Below are positions 46,668-54,662 of a stretch of DNA of 64,000 nt, in pieces. The position numbers and the translations under genes were made by a program. Within the stretch, counting starts at the first letter, position 1; each line of letters opens with the position of its first letter. Under the pieces are notes generated by a model that saw nothing but the letters and a program-made list of their open reading frames with translations, was not told the DNA's origin and made no database searches. Source of the DNA: RGVT01 sp037129475 (GTDB taxonomy: Bacteria > Planctomycetota > Planctomycetia > Pirellulales > UBA1268); NCBI GenBank assembly GCA_037129475.1, contig JBAXUY010000002.1:1-64000 (forward strand). The letters run 5' to 3'.

Positions 46668-48476
46668 ATGATGCCAGGTTTTTCGCCGGCCCGGACCAAT
46701 GGAGCATTGCCGCTCGTGGCGCTCGTCGCCGCATGTGCCTGGGCCGCGGTCGCCCGGGGCGAGCCGGCCGACAAGAAACCGGCGGCGGTGGTCGCCCAGG
46801 TGACACTGGCCGGCTCGCTGCCCGACGGGGTGGGGCAGGGCGGGCTGCTCGCCGACGTCTCGCCGCACCTGCATCGGATCGTCGAGCGGCTCGACAAGGC
46901 GGCTGCCGACACACGGGTGAAGGGCGTCGTGCTGTCGATCGAATCACCGAATCTTGGCCGGGCCCGCGCCGACGAACTGCGAGCAGCCATCGCCCGACTC
47001 CGCAAGGCGGGCAAGCCGGTGGCCGCCCATCTCGTGGGCTCGGAGCCGGTGCACTACATGGTCGCGCTGGCCTGCGACACGATCACGATGCCGCCGGCCG
47101 CCACGCTCGAGATCACCGGCGTGCGGACGGAGGTCATGTTTTTCAAGGATCTGCTCGACAAGCTCGGCGTGCAGGCGGAGATCCTGCAGGTGGGCGAGTT
47201 CAAGGGGGCTGGCGAGCCGCTCACGCGGTCGAGCATGAGCCCGCAGCTTCGCGAGCAATACGAGAGTTTCGTGGGTGACCTGTTCGAGCAGCTCGTGGAA
47301 CGGATCGCGGCCGACCGCCGGCTCGCCCCCGACACGGTTCGCGACCTCGTCGACACCGGCGTGTTCACACCCGACGCCGCCCGTGAGGCCGGGCTGATCG
47401 ACGCGGTGGGCTATGAAGACGAGGTGGCTGCAGCGCTCGCGAAAAAGGTCGAGCTTGCCGAGCCGAAGATCGTTCGCGACTATGCCGAGCGGAAGATCGA
47501 CAACGACTTCTCGGGGCTGGGCGGGCTCGTGAAGCTCGTCGAGATGCTCTCCGGGCAGAAGCAGGCGGCAACGTCGGGCAAGGGGAAGCGAATCGCGATC
47601 GTGCACCTCACCGGCGAGATCGCCGAGGGGAAGGGGCGGGACGATCTCCTGGCTGGGGGCTCGGCCGGAAGCGACACCGTGATCAAGGCGATTCGCGATG
47701 CCGCCAAGGACGACACGGTGGCGGCGATCGTGCTGCGGATCGATTCGCCCGGTGGTTCGGCCCTGGCGAGCGACCTGATCTGGCGGGAGGCGGAGCGGAC
47801 GAAAAAGCCGGTCGTGGCGAGCCTTTCCGACACGGCCGCGAGCGGCGGCTACTACGTGGCAGTGGCGGCCGACCGGATCGTGGCGGCGCCCGGCACCCTC
47901 ACGGGCTCGATCGGCGTGGTGGGCGGCAAGATCGCCGTCGGCGGCGCGCTCGCACGGCACGGCGTGCACACCGACGTGGTGAGCAAGGGGAAGAACGCCG
48001 GCTGGCTGTCGATGCAGTCGCCGTTCACGGCGGCCGAGCGTGAGGCCTTTTTGGGCACCATGAAGGACGTCTACCGGCTGTTCACCTCGAAGGTGGCTGC
48101 GGGCCGCAAACTCGCCCCGGAAACGATCGAGAAACTCGCCGAAGGGCGGGTGTTCACCGGCCGGATGGCGAAGGAGGCGGGGCTGGTCGATCGGCTCGGC
48201 ACGCTCGACGACGCGATCGACGAGGCGAAGAAGCTGGCCGCCATCGCCGCTGACGAGGAAGTGGAACGGGTGCTGCTCCCGGAGCCGCGCGGGCTGTTCG
48301 ACGACCTGTTCGGGATGAAGGGCGCGGGCCTGCCGCCGGTGGCGGGCGCTGAGATAGCGTCGCGGCTGCTCGGGCTCCCGGGCATCGACGCCGTGCGGGC
48401 CCATGCCGGCACGCTCACCGCCCTCACGAGCGGCCGCCCGCAGATGCTCCTCCCGATGCGCGTGAAGGTGCGCTGA
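46668..48476 (+). CDS. sppA: Signal peptide peptidase SppA, long (67K-like) form
   Basis: 602 residues with an N-terminal export segment (ALPLVALVAACAWAAVARG). Two S49 domains are visible. The catalytic Lys is at about 179 (GEFKGAGEP), where E. coli has K209, and the nucleophile Ser is at about 392 (AASGGYY). Both are intact, so the tandem-domain enzyme should be active. It degrades cleaved signal peptides in the membrane or periplasm. AGGAG precedes ATG 46668; ATG 46671 is equally possible. Confidence 0.94.
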   Translation: MMPGFSPARTNGALPLVALVAACAWAAVARGEPADKKPAAVVAQVTLAGSLPDGVGQGGLLADVSPHLHRIVERLDKAAADTRVKGVVLSIESPNLGRARADELRAAIARLRKAGKPVAAHLVGSEPVHYMVALACDTITMPPAATLEITGVRTEVMFFKDLLDKLGVQAEILQVGEFKGAGEPLTRSSMSPQLREQYESFVGDLFEQLVERIAADRRLAPDTVRDLVDTGVFTPDAAREAGLIDAVGYEDEVAAALAKKVELAEPKIVRDYAERKIDNDFSGLGGLVKLVEMLSGQKQAATSGKGKRIAIVHLTGEIAEGKGRDDLLAGGSAGSDTVIKAIRDAAKDDTVAAIVLRIDSPGGSALASDLIWREAERTKKPVVASLSDTAASGGYYVAVAADRIVAAPGTLTGSIGVVGGKIAVGGALARHGVHTDVVSKGKNAGWLSMQSPFTAAEREAFLGTMKDVYRLFTSKVAAGRKLAPETIEKLAEGRVFTGRMAKEAGLVDRLGTLDDAIDEAKKLAAIAADEEVERVLLPEPRGLFDDLFGMKGAGLPPVAGAEIASRLLGLPGIDAVRAHAGTLTALTSGRPQMLLPMRVKVR

Positions 48477-48520
48477 GGCGAGCTTCGATTCGGGATATCG
48501 TGACGAGCGTCAACTCGCCT

Positions 48521-48563
48521 GCGCCGGCTCGTGACTGCCCAGACCCTCTCGCTTGACGTTCGC
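48521..48563 (+). repeat. 43-bp dispersed repeat, copy A
   Basis: These 43 bases, starting GCGCCGGCTCGTGACTGCCC, recur without mismatch at 62554-62596. After the exact block the two sites still share short matches, such as GGGAGCCCGAAGCC at 48682 and 62742, so copy A is probably a diverged or truncated relative of the foldback element there. Confidence 0.85.
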
Positions 48564-48740
48564 CTCGGCCCTCCCGGCCTCGGCTCTCTGCGTGTCCGCT
48601 TCGCTTTCGCCATCCATGGCTGCGCTCGCTCCCACAGCCCGCTCTATGGTCTGGCAGCCCCGAGCCTCCTCAACTGGAAACGGGAGCCCGAAGCCGGGGC
48701 GGGCGAGTTGGGCCTGGCAAGCGGGACGCGCGCTCCACTT

Positions 48741-48916
48741 ACCAGGCGACGGTCGCAGGAAGCGACCAGTCGAAGCCTGCGGGGGCCAGGGATGGTCCCG
48801 CAGGCGTAAAGCAGGGCATCAGGCCTGGAGGGCCGGGTTCTTGCCAGCAGGCGGAGGCCTGCCAAGGCACGTTCGACAGGATGTCGAGACGTGCCGTGAA
48901 CATAGCCACTTCGCCT
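48741..48916. repeat. 176-bp tandem repeat, copy 1
   Basis: First unit of a two-copy tandem array directly downstream of rpsG. It begins ACCAGGCGACGGTCGCAGG. It differs from copy 2 at about ten positions, mostly around 48760-48775 and near its right end. Open frames across it arise from the repeat and have no credible starts. Confidence 0.88.
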
Positions 48917-49092
48917 ACCAGGCGACGGTCGCAGGATGCGACCCTAGCAAGCCTGCGGGGGCCAGGGATGGCTCCGCAGGCGTAAAGCAGGGCATTAGGC
49001 CTGGAGGGCCGGGTTCTTGCCAGCAGGCGGAGGCCTGCCAAGGCACGTTCGACAGGATGTCGAGACGTGCCGTGAACATAGCCACTTCGCCT
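48917..49092. repeat. 176-bp tandem repeat, copy 2
   Basis: Second unit, exactly 176 bp after the first by alignment of several internal anchors (for example the GACAGGATGTCGAGACG block at 48875 and 49051). Its right boundary abuts a third occurrence of ACCAGGCGA at 49093, which is the 3' end of rpsG, so the array seems to have grown from the rpsG terminus. Confidence 0.88.
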
Positions 49093-49105
49093 ACCAGGCG
49101 AAGTG
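49083..49105. terminator. Perfect 10-bp hairpin spanning the rpsG stop codon
   Basis: CACTTCGCCT, loop ACC, AGGCGAAGTG is a perfect inverted repeat. The rpsG TAG stop (49093-49091, minus) lies in the structure. A half-copy persists at 48907, where the right arm has diverged. It probably marks the 3' end of the rpsL-rpsG transcript. Confidence 0.6.
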
Positions 49106-49561
49106 CGCGAACGCCTTGTTGGCGTCGGCCATGCGGTGCACGTTGTCGCGCTTCGTGACAGCGGCGCCCTCGCGCTTGTAGGCCGCGATGATCTCTTCGG
49201 CGAGCTTTTCGTGCGTGGCGCGGCCCTTCTTCTCGCGGACGGCCTGCAGCATCCAGCGGATGCCGAGCGACTGCTGCCGATTGCGGTTCACCTGCATCGG
49301 CACCTGGTAGGCGGCACCGCCGACCCGCTTCGATCGCACCTCGACCGACGGCTTGCAGTTGTCGAGGGCCCGGTTGAACACCTCGATTGGTTCGACGTCG
49401 GTCACCTTCTGGGCGACGATGTCCATCGCCCGATAGAAGACGCTTTGGGCGACGCTCTTTTTGCCGTCGACCATCAGGCAGTTGACGAACTTGCTCGCGA
49501 GGAGCGATCCAAAGCGGGGATCGGGGATGAGTTGTTCGCGGCTGGCGGTGATCTTACCCAT
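49091..49561 (-). CDS. rpsG: 30S ribosomal protein S7
   Basis: 156 residues, normal length. DPRFGSLLASKFVNCLMVDGKK, the RSKRVGGAAYQVP motif and the C-terminal KREGAAVTKRDNVHRMADANKAFAHF are characteristic. It nucleates the 30S head and binds 16S rRNA. It lies 24 bp after rpsL in the usual str-operon order, but fusA and tuf do not follow. Instead, the tandem repeat begins right at its stop codon. Confidence 0.98.
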   Translation of the reverse strand: MGKITASREQLIPDPRFGSLLASKFVNCLMVDGKKSVAQSVFYRAMDIVAQKVTDVEPIEVFNRALDNCKPSVEVRSKRVGGAAYQVPMQVNRNRQQSLGIRWMLQAVREKKGRATHEKLAEEIIAAYKREGAAVTKRDNVHRMADANKAFAHFAW

Positions 49562-49585
49562 GGCTCGTGCTGATTCCTTGTTGGC

Positions 49586-49954
<369 letters not shown>

Positions 49955-50055
49955 ACCGGGGTGACGTGTCCTGCAAAAGATGGTGCGTGGCCGCCACGTG
50001 GCGGGAGCCCTGAAGACTAGCCGAAACGGGAGGGCCATGAAAGCGGGTGCCGAAA

Positions 50056-50898
50056 TCAGGCGGCGGCCCGCGTGGACCGGAGGAAAATCTCCCCCCGTCC
50101 GCCGGTGACGAGGTCGCCGTGCCACTGCTCCCAAGGGCCGCCAAGCATGGCCCGGATCGACGTGCCCCCCGGGCGGAACCCGGCCTCGTCGAGCCTGCCC
50201 GCGAGCAGCGGCAGGAACGCCGGCACCCACACCGCGCCGTGTCGAAACGTGACCGGCGGCTGGAAGCGTGGGCCCGCCGCCACGAGCGACCCGCGTTGCA
50301 TGCCGTGCCCTGCCTCCGGGCCCACGACGCCGGCCACGAGCACCGTGCCGGCCCGCAGTTCGAAGGCCGCTGCCGGTCCGCAGTCGCCGCCGATCGCGAG
50401 GATGCCGCGTCGCATCCGGGCGCCGGCGAGGCAGCCCGCGTTGCCGGCGATCGTCACGAGCCCGCCGCGCATGCCATGCCGGCTGCCGGGGAGCGCCGCG
50501 GCAGCGTTGTCGCCGGCAGCGCCGGCCACGTGCACCGTGCCGCCGGTCATCTCGCAGGCGAGCCAGTCGCCGGCGTCGCCGTGAATCGTGAGCGTGCCGC
50601 CCGCCATGCCTTCGCCGGCATGCCGACCCACGTTCCCCGTCACCACGATCTCGCCCCTCGTCATGCCCGCGGCGAGGCGATGCACGCGGGAGAAGTCGCC
50701 GCGGCATTCGATCCGGCCGTCGGCCGCATCTCCCGCGATCCGAAACAACGTGCCAAGGTCGGCGGGGCGCTCATCGGCATGAACGACCAGCCTGCCGAGA
50801 GCGTCGGCCGACAGCTGCGCGACCCGATCAGGAACGACGCCGGCCAGGTCGATCGACAAGGCTCCGCAGGTGGCGAGCGGTTCGAGGACGAGCGGCAT
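50056..50898 (-). CDS. fhcC: Formyltransferase/hydrolase complex subunit C (FwdC/FhcC-like)
   Basis: 280 residues. The central and C-terminal part is a Gly-rich beta-helix with the repeating pattern GxMxxGxLxIxGxAG (GEGMAGGTLTIHGDAGDWL, HGMRGGLVTIAGNAG), the shared fold of FwdC/FhcC and glutamate synthase alpha C-terminal domains. In bacteria with tetrahydromethanopterin, FhcC belongs to the Fhc complex that releases formate from formyl-MFR analogues during C1 oxidation. Planctomycetes are known to carry this pathway. Subunits A, B and D are not in the window. Confidence 0.85.
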   Translation of the reverse strand: MPLVLEPLATCGALSIDLAGVVPDRVAQLSADALGRLVVHADERPADLGTLFRIAGDAADGRIECRGDFSRVHRLAAGMTRGEIVVTGNVGRHAGEGMAGGTLTIHGDAGDWLACEMTGGTVHVAGAAGDNAAAALPGSRHGMRGGLVTIAGNAGCLAGARMRRGILAIGGDCGPAAAFELRAGTVLVAGVVGPEAGHGMQRGSLVAAGPRFQPPVTFRHGAVWVPAFLPLLAGRLDEAGFRPGGTSIRAMLGGPWEQWHGDLVTGGRGEIFLRSTRAAA

Positions 50899-50989
50899 GC
50901 GGAGGGGCCTTCTCCGGGTAAACGTGCGGGGCCGCGGAGAGGCGTGCTCCCCGCGGCCCCGATGATACCGTGTGCCGGCGTCCGGCAGG

Positions 50990-51481
50990 CTACTTCGTGA
51001 GCACGGGCACCTTCCGCGACGTGGCCGACGGCGACTTCGTGAGTTCGACCATCAGCACGCCCTTGTCGTAACGGGCCGTGACCTTCGCCGGGTCGACCGA
51101 CTCGGGCAGGGGGATCGCCCGGCTGAAAGCGCCGTAGTGGCTCTCGCAGTGCGACCAGCCCTCGCCCGACTCCTCGGTGCACGACTTCTTCTCACCGGAG
51201 ATCATGAGCCGGTCGCCCGACACGCTCACGTCGACGTCCTTCGGGTCGATGCCCGGCAACTCTGCCCGCACGCGGATCTGTTTGTCGGTCTCCGAGAGAT
51301 CGATCGCCGGCATCCACTGCCCCGGCTCCGAGGCCTCGAACCAGCCGGGCGTAAAGCCCGTCGGCCGGCTGAAGAAGCCCTCGAACAGACGGTTCATCTC
51401 GTTGCGAAAATCGGCCAGGGTGGCGAGGCTGCCCCCCTCCATGCCGGTGGTGCGCTTCGTGCGAAAAGGAATCAAACTCAT
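50990..51481 (-). CDS. Small heat-shock protein Hsp20 (downstream of three)
   Basis: 163 residues. An alpha-crystallin domain covers about 55-155 (PAIDLSETDKQIRVRAELPGID, ISGEKK, AFSRAIPLPESVDPAKVTARYDKGVLMVELTK). The A-x-x-x-n-GVL motif is present as YDKGVLMVEL. The N-terminal arm is Phe-rich (NRLFEGFFSRPTGFTPGWF), typical for substrate binding. It is an ATP-independent holdase. AGGAGA lies eight bases before ATG 51481. Confidence 0.94.
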   Translation of the reverse strand: MSLIPFRTKRTTGMEGGSLATLADFRNEMNRLFEGFFSRPTGFTPGWFEASEPGQWMPAIDLSETDKQIRVRAELPGIDPKDVDVSVSGDRLMISGEKKSCTEESGEGWSHCESHYGAFSRAIPLPESVDPAKVTARYDKGVLMVELTKSPSATSRKVPVLTK

Positions 51482-51585
51482 GAGACGGTCTCCTTTTCTT
51501 CGGAAGGGTGAAACGGAACACGACAAGACAACTGGGCAGGTCGCCGGCCCGTGGTTCCACGGGCCCGCGCCGGGGTCCTCCGACA

Positions 51586-51978
51586 TCAGCCCGCGCGGAC
51601 CTCGACCTTGCGTGGACGCACGGCCGCGAGCCGCGGCACGTGGATCGTGAGCACGCCGTGGCGATACGTGGCCGTGATCTGCGAGGCGTCGAAGTCGTCG
51701 CCCAAACGGAACGACCGCCGATAGTCGCCGATGCCATATTCCTGACGGATGGCGCGGCCGGGCAGTTCGCGGGCCGGCACCTTCGCGTGGAGCGAGAGCA
51801 CGCCGTCCTCGAACGACACGTCGATGCCATCGGTGCGGGCACCGGGGATGTCGGCAACGATCAACACCTCCGGGCCGCAGTCGCAGATGTCGACGTTGGG
51901 CTGGTAGGTGAGGGTGGTTTCAGCCTGGGCCGGCGCGGCTCCGGCCCGTTCTTCGGTCTTCGTGATGGTGGGAGTCAT
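51586..51978 (-). CDS. Small heat-shock protein Hsp20 (middle of three)
   Basis: 130 residues, with a short N-terminal arm and an alpha-crystallin domain from about 28 (NVDICDCGPEVLIVADIPGA) to the end (TYRHGVLTIHVPR). The CDC in the first strand and the missing Phe-rich arm set it apart from its neighbours. This shorter type, with an IxxTYRHGVLTI ending, is frequent beside a longer Hsp20. It lies 44 bp downstream of the first hsp20 and 104 bp upstream of the last, on the same strand. Confidence 0.93.
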   Translation of the reverse strand: MTPTITKTEERAGAAPAQAETTLTYQPNVDICDCGPEVLIVADIPGARTDGIDVSFEDGVLSLHAKVPARELPGRAIRQEYGIGDYRRSFRLGDDFDASQITATYRHGVLTIHVPRLAAVRPRKVEVRAG

Positions 51979-52022
51979 GGATTGTTTCTCCGAACGGGAA
52001 AGGTGGGGGTGATGGAACGGGG

Positions 52023-52517
52023 TCAGGCCGAGCGGACCTGCACCTTGTGGGGCTGGGCCTCGGGCGCCTTCGGGCAGGTCACGGTGAGCACGCCGTCGGT
52101 GAGCCGCGCCTCCACCCGGGCGGCGTCGACCGCCACGGGCAGTGTGATCCGCCGCTCGAAGGTGCCGGTGCCACGTTCGCGACGGTGCCAGGTGACGGCG
52201 GGCTTCCGTTCGCCGTTGCCTTTCCCGCCGGTCGGCTCGGTCGTGGGGCCCTGCGGCTCCGGCCGCGAGCCTTTCAAGACGAGTTCGTCACCCGTCACGG
52301 CGATGTCGACACCGCCCGCGTCGAGGCCGGGCACTTCCGCCTCGACCACGATGGCGTCGTCGGTTTCACGGACGTTGACGGCGGGGAACGCGGTCGTCGA
52401 CGGCTGGCTGCCCCAGCCGTGCAACGGCGGGGCCGCCACGAGGTTGCCCCAGAGGCGATCAAACTCGTCGCGCAGTTCGTCGAGTGGGTGCGCGAAGCCC
52501 GTACGGTAGGTCTGCAT
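52023..52517 (-). CDS. Small heat-shock protein Hsp20 (first of three)
   Basis: 164 residues from ATG 52517, chosen because GGAG lies seven bases upstream; an ATG at 52529 adds four residues but lacks such a site. Its alpha-crystallin domain includes AVNVRETDDAIVVEAEVPGLDAGGVDIAV and ARLTDGVLTVTCPK. A Gly/Pro/Thr/Lys-rich insert (about 90-112) interrupts the domain where the dimerisation loop normally lies, and is longer than in its neighbours. Confidence 0.92.
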   Translation of the reverse strand: MQTYRTGFAHPLDELRDEFDRLWGNLVAAPPLHGWGSQPSTTAFPAVNVRETDDAIVVEAEVPGLDAGGVDIAVTGDELVLKGSRPEPQGPTTEPTGGKGNGERKPAVTWHRRERGTGTFERRITLPVAVDAARVEARLTDGVLTVTCPKAPEAQPHKVQVRSA

Positions 52518-52959
52518 CGCTGACTCCATGAACAGGGAGGGAAAGAACAGGCAAAACCGCGGTTCTGCTTTCCGGCCGCCGTCCATGGAACGCGATGAAT
52601 CATTCGCGCGGACCGCACCGAAAAACAAATCGCCGCCGGCCGTGGGGCACGAAAAAGCAAAGTCCGTGCCAACGGCGCGGCGTTGGTGTTCGGCCGTGCA
52701 CGCGGCAAAAAACCCCCGAAGAAACGGCCGGCGCGCCGCCCCGTCGGCCTCCTCGTGAAACTCTGCGGGTCGTGACGGCTGTCAGGTTGGCAGCACCCCG
52801 AAATCACCTCTGGCAGCCGGAGCGGACGGTTGTGGGGGGGTCGGGAACGCCATAGACTGCTGGCCTGTGAACGGACTCGCTTGACGCGAGCATGGCATCC
52901 ACCCGGCGGCGGGTGGTCGTGCCGGCCGGAATCGTCACTCTCGTCGCAATGGATTTCTC
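52518..52959. other. Divergent promoter region of the hsp20 and fatty-acid blocks
   Basis: A 442-bp non-coding stretch. I looked for a CIRCE-type TTAGCACTC/GAGTGCTAA element and did not find one. An imperfect palindromic core GAATCATTC lies at 52597-52605. Otherwise I see no recognisable element, although both gene blocks must be transcribed from here. Confidence 0.4.
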
Positions 52960-53544
52960 ATGCGTTTCACGCTCCTCGACCGCGTCGTCGCCATCGATCC
53001 AGGCAAGAGCATCACCGCGATCAAGACACTCTCGCTCTCCGAGGAATACCTCGCCGACCACTTCCCGCGGTTTCCCGTGATGCCGGGCGTGCTGATGCTC
53101 GAGGCGATGACGCAGGCAGCCGCCTGGACGATCCGGCTTGCCGAAGACTTCGCCCACAGCATCGTGGTGCTCCGATCGGCGAAGAACGTGAAGTATGGCG
53201 ATTTCGTCGAGCCGGGCCGGGTGCTCACGGTGACGGCCGAGGTGCTCTCGCAGGACGCGACGACCACGAAGGTGAAGGCGAGCGGCACCGTCTCGAGCGC
53301 CGGCGGCGAGCGCACGAGCCTGACGGCCCGCCTCGTGCTCGAGCGCTACAACATGGCCGACCGTCTCCCGCACGGCGATGCGATCGACGCCCGCGTGCGA
53401 TCCGAGATGCGGAAACTGTGGGCCGTTCTCCACCCGGCCGGCCGGTCGGGGGGGACGCCGCGGCGGATGGTCTACGGAGCGGGTGCAGGAGGTCTCGTCG
53501 ACGCTCCGCTGCCCGTCGCCGGGGCGGCGACGTTTGCCCGCTGA
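52960..53544 (+). CDS. FabZ-like 3-hydroxyacyl-ACP dehydratase with C-terminal extension
   Basis: 194 residues. The hotdog core holds the catalytic pair His34 (DHFPRFPVMPG) and Glu48 (LMLEAMTQAA). The last 50 residues are an extension rich in Arg, Gly and Ala, longer than normal FabZ (about 150). It should dehydrate 3-hydroxyacyl-ACP. It heads a block with ACP, a second FabZ-like protein and KAS II; the ACP gene starts 176 bp further on. Confidence 0.85.
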   Translation: MRFTLLDRVVAIDPGKSITAIKTLSLSEEYLADHFPRFPVMPGVLMLEAMTQAAAWTIRLAEDFAHSIVVLRSAKNVKYGDFVEPGRVLTVTAEVLSQDATTTKVKASGTVSSAGGERTSLTARLVLERYNMADRLPHGDAIDARVRSEMRKLWAVLHPAGRSGGTPRRMVYGAGAGGLVDAPLPVAGAATFAR

Positions 53545-53720
53545 GAGGCGCATGGCCCGGCGGAACCGGCGTCGGCAGGCTGATTTTTGCGGGTTTTTCG
53601 CCCACGGGCGTAGAAATCGGTGCTTTTCGGGTTTCCACGTGGCGGCGCCGACATTACCTTGTGTCGCAGTCAACATGATTCCTGTTTCGTCTCGTTCCCC
53701 GTTTTCGAGGTGCCAGTTCG

Positions 53721-54107
53721 ATGCCGTCGCGCGATGAAATTTACGAAAAGGTCAAGGCCGCCCTGGTGGACGCCCTCGGCGTCGATGACGACGAAGTCTC
53801 GCCCGCGGCGACCATGGTGGGAGATCTCGGTGCCGAGTCGATCGACTTCCTCGACATCGTGTTCCGCCTCGAGAAGGCCTTCGGCATCAAGATTCCGCGC
53901 GGCGAACTGTTTCCCGAAGACGTGCTCTCGAGCTCCGAATTCGTGACCAACGGCAAGGTCAACGCGGCCGGTATCGCCGCCCTCAAGGCCCGCATGCCGT
54001 TCGCCGATCTGGCGAAGTTCGAGGCCAACCCCAGCGTGCAAAACTTTGCCAACACGCTCACCGTGGAAGACATGGTGCGCTACGTGCAGGGCAAGTTGGC
54101 GGCCTGA
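53721..54107 (+). CDS. Acyl carrier protein, long form
   Basis: 128 residues, versus about 78 for standard AcpP. The phosphopantetheine Ser is at 40 in LGAESIDFLD (Asp of the usual DSL replaced by Glu). After the normal helix III the chain continues with KVNAAGIAALKARMPFADL and a second region with a GxxxTVEDMVRYVQGKL ending, so the C-terminal half resembles another short helical domain. GAGGTG precedes ATG 53721. The second FabZ-like gene starts 1 bp after the stop. Confidence 0.9.
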   Translation: MPSRDEIYEKVKAALVDALGVDDDEVSPAATMVGDLGAESIDFLDIVFRLEKAFGIKIPRGELFPEDVLSSSEFVTNGKVNAAGIAALKARMPFADLAKFEANPSVQNFANTLTVEDMVRYVQGKLAA

Positions 54108-54108
54108 C

Positions 54109-54609
54109 ATGCGCTGGTTTTGGATCGATCGTTTCGACGAGTTCGTCCGCGGCAAGCATGCCACGGCCGTGAAGAACGTGTCGCTCGCCGAAGAGCACAT
54201 GCACGACCACTTCCCGGGCGTGGCCTTGATGCCGAACTCGCTCGTCGTGGAGGGCATGGCCCAGACGGCCGGGCTGCTCGTGGCCGACGCCATCGAGTTC
54301 AACCGCCGGGTCGTGCTCGCGAAGGTGGCAGGGGCCGAATTTCATTTCGACGCCGTGCCCGGCGACACGCTGCGGTTCGAGGCGACGATCCTCGACCTCA
54401 AGCCGACCGGCTCGCTCTGCAAGGTGACGAGCACGGTGGGTGAGCGGTTGCAGGGCGAGGCGGAGTTGTTCTTCGCCCACCTCGAGCCGGGGGAAGGGGT
54501 GCCGAAACTGTTCGAGCCCGACGAACTGCTCCAGTGGCTCGACCAGATGCACATCTACGACGTGGGGCGCGACGAAGCCGGGCGGCCGCTCGCGCGGCCC
54601 GATTGGTGA
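54109..54609 (+). CDS. FabZ-like 3-hydroxyacyl-ACP dehydratase 2
   Basis: 166 residues. It holds His34 (HDHFPGVALMPN) and Glu48 (SLVVEGMAQTAG), both catalytic in FabZ, but the usual MPGVLIVEA is MPNSLVVEG, so chain preference may differ. It resembles the partner at 52960 but is clearly divergent. It lies 1 bp after the ACP stop. The KAS II gene follows after 53 bp or, if the overlapping GTG is used, with coupling. Confidence 0.86.
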   Translation: MRWFWIDRFDEFVRGKHATAVKNVSLAEEHMHDHFPGVALMPNSLVVEGMAQTAGLLVADAIEFNRRVVLAKVAGAEFHFDAVPGDTLRFEATILDLKPTGSLCKVTSTVGERLQGEAELFFAHLEPGEGVPKLFEPDELLQWLDQMHIYDVGRDEAGRPLARPDW

Positions 54610-54662
54610 GTCATCAGGCCGGCGTGCACGCGAGGCCGTCGGCACGGGAAGGAAGCGAGCGA

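Noticed and set aside
48553..49158. Open frames across the 48.5-49.1 kb repeat region
   Set aside because: They arise from the 176-bp repeat, lack ribosome-binding sites, and overlap the rpsG 3' end out of frame.
52518..52959. CIRCE/HrcA operator upstream of hsp20
   Set aside because: The 9-bp inverted repeat with a 9-bp spacer was not found; only a weak GAATCATTC core is there.
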